Source of the DNA: Rugosimonospora acidiphila
GTDB taxonomy: Bacteria; Actinomycetota; Actinomycetes; Mycobacteriales; Micromonosporaceae
Assembly (NCBI RefSeq): GCF_039543385.1
Contig: NZ_BAABJQ010000001.1
Coordinates: 310,001-374,000, forward strand
Length of the DNA: 64,000 nt
Direction: 5' to 3'
Shown here: positions 26,315 to 32,582 of the stretch, one piece after another
How positions within the stretch are numbered: position 1 is the first letter of the stretch
How the letters are laid out: the number at the start of each line of letters is the position of its first letter
The notes under the pieces: generated by a model
What the model was told of the DNA's origin: nothing
The model's input: only the letters and a program-made list of their open reading frames with translations
The model's database searches: none
Position numbers and translations under genes: made by a program

Positions 26315-26431
26315 AGCCCACTGGTCCCCGCGTCGCCGTTCCTGGCGTGCCGTGACCGTGATCTGATGCTCACGAAGCGCCGGCCGATCGACTTCGGCCT
26401 GGTCGCGGCCTGCCTGTGTCCCCGGGCCTGA
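26312..26431 (+). CDS. Short leader peptide upstream of the sulfurtransferase operon, with Cys codons near its end
   Basis: A 39-codon ORF ending KRRPIDFGLVAACLCPRA, 122 bases before the rhodanese gene. An internal ATG at 26366 would give a 21-residue version. The pattern of basic residues, an R-P/H-I/V-D segment, and Cys codons just before the stop matches the widespread actinobacterial sulfur-gene leader peptides. In mycobacteria such a leader before the cysA2/sseC operon lets ribosomes sense low Cys-tRNA and controls downstream expression. That this ORF does so here is inference from position and pattern. Confidence 0.7.
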   Translation: MSPLVPASPFLACRDRDLMLTKRRPIDFGLVAACLCPRA

Positions 26432-26553
26432 CACGGCGGCCGTTCCACTCCCAGCCTCATTGCCGGTAGCGGCGCCGTCCGACGTACCCATCGATCGCCC
26501 ACGGGTCGCGTCGCGCATGATCGCGGCCCAGCCACCACCTTCGAGAGGTAACC

Positions 26554-27402
26554 ATGAGTCGCGACTCTGTACTCGTCTCCGCCGATTGGGCCGAGAAGAA
26601 CCTGGGCGCCGCCGGCGTCGTCTTCGTCGAGGTCGACGAGGACACCGCGGCGTACGACACGGCCCACATTCCCGGCGCCGTCAAGCTGGACTGGCGCCTG
26701 GACCTCCAGGACCAGGTCCGGCGGGACTTCGTGAACCGGGAGCAGTTCCAGGCCCTGCTGTCCTCACGCGGCATCGGCAACGACGACCTCGTCGTCCTCT
26801 ACGGCGGCAACAACAACTGGTTCGCCGCGTACGCCTACTGGTACTTCAAGCTCTACGGCCACGGCGACGTGCGGCTGCTGGACGGCGGCCGCAAGAAGTG
26901 GGAGCTGGACAACCGGCCGCTGACCGGGGACGCCACGACCCGCCCGGCGACCAACTACGTCGCGCAGGACCAGGACCTGTCGCTGCGGGCGTTCCGCGAC
27001 GACGTGGTCGCCGCGATCGGCACCCAGAACCTGGTCGACGTGCGCTCCCCCGACGAGTACGCCGGCCGGCTGCTCGCCCCCGCCCACCTTCCGCAGGAGC
27101 AGGCGCAGCGGGCCGGGCACGTGCCCACCGCTATCAGCGTGCCGTGGAGCAAGGCGGCCAACGAGGACGGGACGTTCAAGTCCGACGACGAGCTCCGGGG
27201 AATCTACGGAGCGGCCGGCCTGGACGACAGCAAGGACACCATCGCGTACTGCCGGATCGGTGAGCGTTCGTCGCACACCTGGTTCGTGCTGCGCGAACTG
27301 CTCGGGCACAGCAATGTCAAGAACTACGACGGTTCGTGGACCGAGTACGGCTCGCTGGTCGGCGTGCCGGTCGCGCTCGGCGACGAGCCGGGTCAGGGGT
27401 GA
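26554..27402 (+). CDS. Thiosulfate sulfurtransferase (two-domain rhodanese, CysA2/SseA type)
   Basis: A 282-residue two-domain rhodanese that transfers sulfane sulfur to a thiophilic acceptor. The N-terminal domain has lost the active-site Cys (LYGGNNNWF at the loop position); the C-terminal domain has the active loop AYCRIGERSSHTWF with C233. This matches mycobacterial CysA2 closely. Ribosome site GAGAGGT precedes the ATG. It is followed by the DUF1416 gene after five bases and preceded by a Cys-codon leader peptide. Confidence 0.93.
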   Translation: MSRDSVLVSADWAEKNLGAAGVVFVEVDEDTAAYDTAHIPGAVKLDWRLDLQDQVRRDFVNREQFQALLSSRGIGNDDLVVLYGGNNNWFAAYAYWYFKLYGHGDVRLLDGGRKKWELDNRPLTGDATTRPATNYVAQDQDLSLRAFRDDVVAAIGTQNLVDVRSPDEYAGRLLAPAHLPQEQAQRAGHVPTAISVPWSKAANEDGTFKSDDELRGIYGAAGLDDSKDTIAYCRIGERSSHTWFVLRELLGHSNVKNYDGSWTEYGSLVGVPVALGDEPGQG

Positions 27403-27407
27403 ACAAC

Positions 27408-27722
27408 ATGACCGACATCTCAGGCTGCGGCGCGCCGGAGCAGTCCGCTCCGCTTCCGGCGAGCGTCAACGTGGAGAAGGAGACCGTGATCAGCGGCGTG
27501 GTGAGCGCCGAAGGGCAGCCGGTCTCCGGCGCCTACGTCCGGCTGCTCGACTCCTCCGGTGAGTTCACCGCCGAGGTGGTGACCTCGGCGGCCGGCCAGT
27601 TCAGGTTCTTCGCCGCCCCGGGCAGCTGGACGCTGCGCGCCCTGTCCCGCGCGGGCAATGGCGACGCGACGGTCGATGCCGGCCGCGGCATCAACGAGGT
27701 GGCCCTTTCGGTCGCCGCTTGA
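27408..27722 (+). CDS. sseC: DUF1416 protein (SseC family)
   Basis: A 104-residue protein with a Cys near the N-terminus (DISGCGAPEQ) and a transthyretin-like beta fold (VISGVVSAEGQPVSGAYVRL ... FFAAPGSWTLRAL). It is the constant partner of actinobacterial thiosulfate sulfurtransferases and probably an acceptor or scaffold in thiosulfate-linked cofactor sulfuration; this role is inferred from the pairing. The start lies six bases after the rhodanese coding sequence. Confidence 0.9.
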   Translation: MTDISGCGAPEQSAPLPASVNVEKETVISGVVSAEGQPVSGAYVRLLDSSGEFTAEVVTSAAGQFRFFAAPGSWTLRALSRAGNGDATVDAGRGINEVALSVAA

Positions 27723-27733
27723 TCGGACGCACC

Positions 27734-27803
27734 GCCCTCCCGGGCGTAGCGGCGTCGCCCTCCCGGGCGTAGCGGCGTCGCCCTCCACGGGCGTAGCGGC
27801 GCC
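27734..27803. repeat. Three tandem 23-bp GC-rich repeats after sseC
   Basis: GCCCTCCCGGGCGTAGCGG heads each unit. Copies lie at 27734-27756, 27757-27779 and 27780-27803, the last with a one-base insertion. The array begins 12 bases after the sseC stop codon. Confidence 0.9.
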
Positions 27804-27817
27804 TCACTCATGGGCGT

Positions 27818-27858
27818 GAAGGTGCCGGTCGCGCGCGCAGCGTGCGGCCGGCACCTTC
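27818..27858 (+). terminator. Hairpin terminator after the sulfurtransferase operon
   Basis: GAAGGTGCCGG (27818-27828) pairs perfectly with CCGGCACCTTC (27848-27858) around a GC-rich loop. Confidence 0.75.
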
Positions 27859-27907
27859 GTCGTTGGCCGGCCGGAAGACGGTTGGCCGGAAGAGGGACGA
27901 TGGTCGG

Positions 27908-28759
27908 GTGACGCTCGACGACCAGCCGAGGTACGTGCCCTACCTGCCGCCTCCGCCGCCCCCTCCGCCGGACCCGCGCCGGCGCCGGGTGATGGTCGCG
28001 GTCTGCTCCGCCTGGGCGCTGGTGCTGCTGGTCGGCGGGGTCTGGTACGCGCGGCACGGGAAGCCGAGTGTGCGCGAGCAGACCACGATCGCGCAGGCGC
28101 AGTCGACCGTCGACCGGGCGATCGGGCTGGTGGTGGACGCGGCCGGAGCCGGGGTGGTGCCGGCGATCACCGGGTACGACAGGTTGGACAGCTGCGAGAT
28201 CACGCCGGTCCGGTCCGGGGAGCGCTACGACCGGGAGGTCTGGCTGGCCACCGCCCCGGGTACCGAATCGGCCCTGCTCAACCGGATCGCGGCCGGGCTG
28301 CCCCGCGCGTACCGGCCCGGGGTCGCGCGCCCCGCCACCACCGGTACCCCGGCCCCCCGGCTGGCCGCCGACGCCGGCGACTACGTCGAGATCACGGGCT
28401 CGGTCGACCGGGCCGGGCTGGTCCAGGTGACCGCCGGCACCGGCTGCCGCCCGCTGGGCCAGCGGCCCGCCGCCGACCCGACCGCCACGCCCGGAGCGGC
28501 CGATCGTGCCCCGGTCGAGCCGGTGCTCCGCCAGCTCGGCGTGGCCGCGGCGCACTGGTCGATCCATCAACTGCCGTGCGGGCTGCGTACCGTCGAGGCG
28601 GTCGGGGCGCCGACGGCGACCCTCGACTCCCTGCCCACCCCGGCGAAGCCGCCCGTGGTCGACCGCGACGACGTCTACGCCGACCCGTCCGGCCTGCTGG
28701 TACGCGCCGACGGCGACCAGGTGACGGTGACGTTCACCGCCGGCGCCTGCCGGTCCTGA
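27908..28759 (+). CDS. Membrane-anchored protein with polyproline N-terminus, function unknown
   Basis: A 283-residue protein: a short cytoplasmic start with eight consecutive prolines, one membrane helix (about residues 28-47), and an extracytoplasmic domain of about 230 residues with at least four cysteines (LDSCEIT, GTGCRPLG, LPCGLRT, AGACRS), suggesting two disulfides. I do not recognise the family. GTG chosen because GACGAT, a weak minus-10, ends six bases upstream. Confidence 0.7.
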   Translation: MTLDDQPRYVPYLPPPPPPPPDPRRRRVMVAVCSAWALVLLVGGVWYARHGKPSVREQTTIAQAQSTVDRAIGLVVDAAGAGVVPAITGYDRLDSCEITPVRSGERYDREVWLATAPGTESALLNRIAAGLPRAYRPGVARPATTGTPAPRLAADAGDYVEITGSVDRAGLVQVTAGTGCRPLGQRPAADPTATPGAADRAPVEPVLRQLGVAAAHWSIHQLPCGLRTVEAVGAPTATLDSLPTPAKPPVVDRDDVYADPSGLLVRADGDQVTVTFTAGACRS

Positions 28760-28793
28760 CCGGGCACCACCGCCACGCGCGGCCGGCCGGTGA

Positions 28794-28872
28794 GTCGGGC
28801 CGGCCGTGGCTCGGGCCGGCCGTAAGTGGGGCCGGCCCGGAGCGGGCTGGCCGTGGGTGGGGCCGGTTGGTG
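28794..28872. repeat. Imperfect GGGCCGGCCGT repeats between convergent genes
   Basis: Four to five degraded copies of a roughly 17-bp GGCC-rich unit fill the gap between the membrane protein stop and the DsrE-family stop. Confidence 0.6.
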
Positions 28873-28873
28873 G

Positions 28874-29236
28874 TCAGTAGACGAGCGCCTGCGTGCCCTC
28901 GGTCATGATCTCCTCGACGAAGGCCGCCGAGCCGGCGATGCGGATCGGCGGGATGACGTCCTCCGGCCCAATCGAGCGGCGGGCGGCGCACTGCGTGCAC
29001 AGGGTGACCCGGCCACCGGCCAGCACGGCGTCCAGCAGGTCGGGCAGCGGCGCGGAGTGCGGGAGTTCGAGCTGGGCGGCGCGTCCGGGCAGTGCGAACC
29101 AGGCGGCCTCGCCGGTCAGCCACAGCGACACGTCGACACCGGCGGCCAGCGCGGTGGAGGCCACGGTGAACGCCTGCGAGCAGCGTTCCGGAGCGTCGCT
29201 GCCGGCTGTCACCTTGATGACCAGAGAACGGAGCAT
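28874..29236 (-). CDS. DsrE/DsrF-like family protein
   Basis: A 120-residue DsrE-fold protein (LRSLVIKVTAG at the start; CTQCAARR in the region where sulfur-transfer relatives carry their active Cys; FVEEIMTEGTQALVY at the end). Relatives carry sulfane sulfur in persulfide relays, and the CxxC here could do so. Start chosen at 29236, not an ATG four codons upstream, because TATGCT on the minus strand ends seven bases before it. Divergent from a 34-residue ORF with an overlapping promoter. Confidence 0.82.
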   Translation of the reverse strand: MLRSLVIKVTAGSDAPERCSQAFTVASTALAAGVDVSLWLTGEAAWFALPGRAAQLELPHSAPLPDLLDAVLAGGRVTLCTQCAARRSIGPEDVIPPIRIAGSAAFVEEIMTEGTQALVY

Positions 29237-29243
29237 GTGGACC

Positions 29244-29253
29244 AGCATAGGAT
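29244..29253. promoter_or_regulatory. Overlapping divergent leaderless minus-10 elements
   Basis: Minus strand TATGCT (29249-29244) is seven bases before the DsrE ATG; plus strand TAGGAT (29248-29253) is eight bases before the GTG at 29262. The two share the central TA. Confidence 0.6.
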
Positions 29254-29261
29254 CGGGAGCC

Positions 29262-29366
29262 GTGGTTACCGAGATCGGTTTCGTCAGCCTGCTGGTCGCC
29301 GGGTTCGGCGCCCTCGCGGGCGGGCTGGTCTACCTTGCCGTACGGGTATCGAGAGGACGCTGGTGA
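29262..29366 (+). CDS. 34-residue single-helix membrane peptide coupled to the nitrobindin-like gene
   Basis: A small ORF (GTG start) with one hydrophobic helix covering most of its length (FVSLLVAGFGALAGGLVYLA) and a basic tail ending RVSRGRW. It has its own minus-10 eight bases upstream and its stop overlaps the next GTG by four bases (GTGA), so translation is coupled. That arrangement argues that it is real. Function unknown. Confidence 0.65.
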   Translation: MVTEIGFVSLLVAGFGALAGGLVYLAVRVSRGRW

Positions 29367-29950
29367 CTGACAGTCTGACCCCGCCGCCGTGGCTGAACGC
29401 CCCGCCGGTGCCGGAGTATCCGTACGAGGAGACGCACGACCTGCGTACCGGGCCCGACCTGCACCCCGCGCTGCTCGGCCTGCTGCCGTTCGTCGGGGTG
29501 TGGCGCGGCCGGGGCCGGGGTGGTTACCCGACGATCGAGGACTTCGACTACGCCCAGGAGGTCCGGTTCAGCCACGATGGCCGGCCGTTCCTGTTCTACG
29601 AGTCGCGGTCCTGGCTGATCCAGGACGACGGCACCCCGATCCGGCCGGCGGCCCGGGAGACGGGCTGGTGGCGCCCTGTCATGCAGGACGACCAGGCCGG
29701 CGATGAGCTGGAGGTCCTGCTCAGTAACCCGACCGGGATCATGGAGCTGTACGTCGGCCGGCAGGACCACCTCAAGGTCGAACTGGTGACCGACGCGGTG
29801 GTGCGTACGGTGGCGGCGAAGGAGGTCACCGCCGGCCAGCGGCTGTACGGCATCGTCGAGGGCGCCCTGCTGTACGCGCAGGAGATGGCCGCGGTCGGGC
29901 AGCCGATGAGCGCGCACCTGTCCGCCCGGCTGATCCGGGTCGGCGGCTGA
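29363..29950 (+). CDS. Nitrobindin-like heme-binding beta-barrel protein (FABP family)
   Basis: A 195-residue ten-strand barrel protein of the THAP4/nitrobindin family. The signature LPFVGVWRGRGRGGYP (GxWxGxGxGxYP) sits near residues 41-56. Bacterial nitrobindins bind ferric heme and may scavenge or isomerise peroxynitrite. A candidate proximal His lies near the C-terminus (MSAHLSARL). Coupled to the preceding 34-residue membrane peptide, which could hold it at the membrane. Confidence 0.88.
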   Translation: MTDSLTPPPWLNAPPVPEYPYEETHDLRTGPDLHPALLGLLPFVGVWRGRGRGGYPTIEDFDYAQEVRFSHDGRPFLFYESRSWLIQDDGTPIRPAARETGWWRPVMQDDQAGDELEVLLSNPTGIMELYVGRQDHLKVELVTDAVVRTVAAKEVTAGQRLYGIVEGALLYAQEMAAVGQPMSAHLSARLIRVGG

Positions 29951-29959
29951 GGCGCCTGC

Positions 29960-30051
29960 GCTAGGTCCGAGGACAGGGCTAGGCCCAAAGACAGGCGCTA
30001 GGTCCGAAGACGGGGGCTAGGCCCGGAAACGGGCGCCAGGTCCGAGGCCGG
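29960..30051. repeat. Five imperfect 18-19 bp tandem repeats between convergent genes
   Basis: Units start GCTAGGTCCGARGAC or GCTAGGCCC, at 29960, 29978, 29997, 30016 and 30035. The array begins ten bases after the nitrobindin stop and runs into the terminator hairpin. Confidence 0.85.
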
Positions 30052-30083
30052 TACCGGCCAAGGAGCCGGCGCCTGTTTCCGGG
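30022..30083. terminator. Nested hairpin between nitrobindin and pabC genes
   Basis: CCCGGAAACGGGCGCC (30022-30037) pairs with 30068-30083 with one mismatch. Inside lies a perfect 14-bp palindrome GGCCGGTACCGGCC (30046-30059). The structure probably ends both convergent transcripts. Confidence 0.75.
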
Positions 30084-30088
30084 CGGCG

Positions 30089-30928
30089 TCAGAAGCCGAG
30101 CAACCCCAGCATCCGGGCGGTGTCCGCGGCCGGGTCCAGCGGCTTGCCGTCGAGGGTCCGGATCTCCGCCAACCCGCGGATCGAGGAGGCCAGCCAGGCC
30201 CCGTCCACGGCGGTCAGCTCGGCCGGACGGATCATCCGCTCGCCGGCCTCGTAGCCCAGGTCGGTGGCGTGGTCCAGCAGCCACCGCGCGGTGATGCCGG
30301 GCAGGATCCCGGTCGAGGCGGCCGGGACCGTCCACAGCGTGTCGCCGGCCAGCCAGACCAGCGTCGAGGTCGGCGCCTCCAGCACGTACCCGTCGCTGGA
30401 GACCCACAGCATGTCGTCCACGCCCCGGCCGCCGGCCCACCGCTGGGAGGCCATGTTCACCGCGTACGACAGCGTCTTCGCGCCGGCGAGCAGCCAGGGC
30501 GCGGCCGACCGGGCGTCCGCCGCGACGCCCAGCGACGCGGTCGCCACCGAGATGCCCTCCCGGCGCCCTCGGAGCTGCCCGGCGCCGATCGGGGCCAGCG
30601 TGGCGAACGCGGTGACCGGCCCGCCGTCCTCGCTGCCCCGGGTGCAGACCAGGCGCAGCGCGCCCTCGACGTCGGTCGGCCACTCGGCCAGCGCCTGGTG
30701 GGCCAGTTCGAGGAGCGCCTCGCGGGCCGGCAGGTCGAGCTCGACCAGCCGGGCCGAGCGACTCATTCGATCAAGGTGGTCCTCGATGAGCCAGGGCCGC
30801 GAGCCACGCACGTGCATGGTCTCGAAGATCCCGTCGCCACGCAGGACTCCGAGATCATCGGCGCGGAGGATGGGGCTCTGGGCTGGTACAACGCCGCGAC
30901 CCAGCACGGCGACCACTCGCTGCGACAC
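30089..30928 (-). CDS. pabC: Aminodeoxychorismate lyase / class IV PLP aminotransferase
   Basis: A 279-residue fold-type IV PLP enzyme. The PLP lysine is in AGAKTLSYAVNM, and GDGIFETMHV and ASTGILPGIT are the conserved phosphate-binding and substrate loops. The size and sequence fit 4-amino-4-deoxychorismate lyase (folate p-aminobenzoate branch); a branched-chain or D-amino acid aminotransferase is the alternative. The neighbour YgfZ binds folate, which supports the folate link. GTG at 30928 is set by a minus-10 TAGTCT seven bases upstream. Confidence 0.85.
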   Translation of the reverse strand: MSQRVVAVLGRGVVPAQSPILRADDLGVLRGDGIFETMHVRGSRPWLIEDHLDRMSRSARLVELDLPAREALLELAHQALAEWPTDVEGALRLVCTRGSEDGGPVTAFATLAPIGAGQLRGRREGISVATASLGVAADARSAAPWLLAGAKTLSYAVNMASQRWAGGRGVDDMLWVSSDGYVLEAPTSTLVWLAGDTLWTVPAASTGILPGITARWLLDHATDLGYEAGERMIRPAELTAVDGAWLASSIRGLAEIRTLDGKPLDPAADTARMLGLLGF

Positions 30929-30941
30929 GTCAGGCAGACTA
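30929..30941 (-). promoter_or_regulatory. Leaderless promoter of pabC
   Basis: TAGTCT on the minus strand (30941-30936) ends seven bases before the GTG at 30928. Confidence 0.55.
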
Positions 30942-31001
30942 CCCGGCCGGCGCCCGCCGGCCGCCGGTCGCCGCCGGCTCTGGTCGGCTGATCGGTCCGA
31001 G

Positions 31002-31016
31002 TACCCTCGAAAGGTG
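31002..31016 (+). promoter_or_regulatory. Leaderless promoter of the Fur-family gene
   Basis: TACCCT (31002-31007) ends six bases before the GTG at 31014. Confidence 0.6.
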
Positions 31017-31457
31017 TCCAATTCGCCGCTGGCGGAGGTGCTGCGCTCCCGGGGTCTCCGGCTGACCGCTCAGCGCCAGCTCGTGCTGGAGGCCGTGTAC
31101 GAGCTCGGTCACGCCACCCCGGACCAGGTGCACGCGCGGGTCGCGAAGACCGCCGCCGGGGTGAACATCACCACCGTGTACCGGGCCCTGGAGCTGCTCG
31201 AGGAGCTGGGTCTGGTGACCCACGCCCACCTGTCCCACGGCGCCCCGACATACCACGCGGTGGGTGAGGCGCAGCACGTCCACTTGGTGTGCCGGGGTTG
31301 TGGCGCGATCGTCGAGGTGTCCTCCGGCGTACTCGGCCCGCTGGCCGAGACGCTCACCCGCGACCAGGGCTTCCTGATCGATATCGGCCATGTCGCGCTG
31401 TTCGGGCTGTGTGCCGGGTGCGGAGGCACAGACGCCTGTGGAGGTACGGATGCCTGA
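31014..31457 (+). CDS. Fur-family metal-responsive regulator
   Basis: A 147-residue Fur/Zur/PerR-type repressor. The winged helix (LTAQRQLVLEAVYELGHATP ... NITTVYRALELLEELGL) is followed by the metal/dimer domain with HVHLVCRGCG and a second CxxC in LCAGCGG, the structural zinc site. Which metal it senses cannot be told. It overlaps the ygfZ start by eight bases, so the two are co-translated; in many actinobacteria this pair occurs together. Confidence 0.92.
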   Translation: MSNSPLAEVLRSRGLRLTAQRQLVLEAVYELGHATPDQVHARVAKTAAGVNITTVYRALELLEELGLVTHAHLSHGAPTYHAVGEAQHVHLVCRGCGAIVEVSSGVLGPLAETLTRDQGFLIDIGHVALFGLCAGCGGTDACGGTDA

Positions 31458-32496
31458 GGTAATGATCGAGGCCGTCGAGCCGGGCTCGCCGGACACCGGC
31501 GCGGTGGCCCACTACGGCGACCCGGTGCGCGAGCAGCGAACCCTGGAAACCGCCGCCGGGCTGGTCGACCGCTCGCACCGGGGGATCATCGCCATCCCCG
31601 GCGAGGACCGGCTGGGCTGGCTGCACAGCCTGACCACCCAGCACCTCACCGACCTGCGGCCGGGCGAGGGCAGCGAGCTGCTGGTCCTGTCGCCGCACGG
31701 GCACGCGGAACACCACGCGGTGCTCACCGACGACGGCACGACCACCTGGCTGGACACCGAGCCCGGGGCCGGGCCGGCGCTGCTGGACTTCCTGAACCGG
31801 ATGCGCTTCCTGATGCGCGTCGAGCCGGCCGACGTCACCGCCGACTGGGCGCTGTTGTCGCTGGTCGGTCCCGAGGCAAGGATCCCGGGCATCGAGCTGG
31901 ACCCGCCGCGGGTGGCACCGGTACCGGGGGCGAAGTTCGCCTCGGCCGACGTGGCGCCCCGGCCGACCACCGTGTACTCGACCGCTCCGCTGCCCGGCGG
32001 CGGTTGGGCGCGCCGGATGTCCTACGGGTACGACCTGCTGGTGCCGCGTCCCCGGGTGGCGGCCGTCGCCGAGGAGTTGGGCGTGCCGTGGGCCGGGATC
32101 TGGGCGTTCGAGGCGCTGCGGGTGGCCGCCCGCCGGCCGCGGTACGGGCTGGAGACCGATCACCGGACGATCCCGGCCGAGGTGGGCTGGCTGGCCGACG
32201 CGGTGCACCTGGACAAGGGCTGCTACCGCGGCCAGGAGACGATCGCCCGGGTACACAACCTGGGGCGGCCGCCCCGTCGGCTGGTACTGCTGCACCTGGA
32301 CGGCGTGAGCACCGACGAGCTGCCGGCCGCCGGCACGGCGGTGTCCACCGCCGACGGGCGGGAGGTGGGCTTCGTCGGCACCGCGGTGCGCCACCACGAG
32401 CTGGGGATGATCGCACTAGCCGTGATCAAGCGGAGCGTCGGCGACGGCGAGCCGCTGCGGGTCGGCGTCTCGGCCGCGGCGATCGACCCCGCCTGA
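31450..32496 (+). CDS. ygfZ: Folate-binding protein YgfZ (iron-sulfur cluster repair/assembly)
   Basis: A 348-residue GcvT-like protein with the YgfZ signature KGCYRGQETIARV (about residue 255-267), whose Cys is essential in E. coli. YgfZ uses tetrahydrofolate in the maintenance of certain Fe-S enzymes. Coupled to the upstream Fur-type regulator, and next to pabC, which makes the folate precursor. Confidence 0.92.
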   Translation: MPEVMIEAVEPGSPDTGAVAHYGDPVREQRTLETAAGLVDRSHRGIIAIPGEDRLGWLHSLTTQHLTDLRPGEGSELLVLSPHGHAEHHAVLTDDGTTTWLDTEPGAGPALLDFLNRMRFLMRVEPADVTADWALLSLVGPEARIPGIELDPPRVAPVPGAKFASADVAPRPTTVYSTAPLPGGGWARRMSYGYDLLVPRPRVAAVAEELGVPWAGIWAFEALRVAARRPRYGLETDHRTIPAEVGWLADAVHLDKGCYRGQETIARVHNLGRPPRRLVLLHLDGVSTDELPAAGTAVSTADGREVGFVGTAVRHHELGMIALAVIKRSVGDGEPLRVGVSAAAIDPA

Positions 32497-32531
32497 CGGC
32501 CCGCCGAGCGGGCGCGGCCGGGCCTGGATGG

Positions 32532-32566
32532 GGCGCGGGCCCACCCCGGACGAGCGGACCCGCGCC
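32532..32566. terminator. Hairpin between ygfZ and the chitinase gene
   Basis: GGCGCGGG (32532-32539) pairs perfectly with CCCGCGCC (32559-32566). It lies between convergent genes. Confidence 0.55.
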
Positions 32567-32582
32567 ATGTTGGTCTATCAGA

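Noticed and set aside
29960..30051. Tandem repeats as a CRISPR array
   Set aside because: Units are imperfect, of 18-19 bp, with no spacers, and no cas genes lie nearby.
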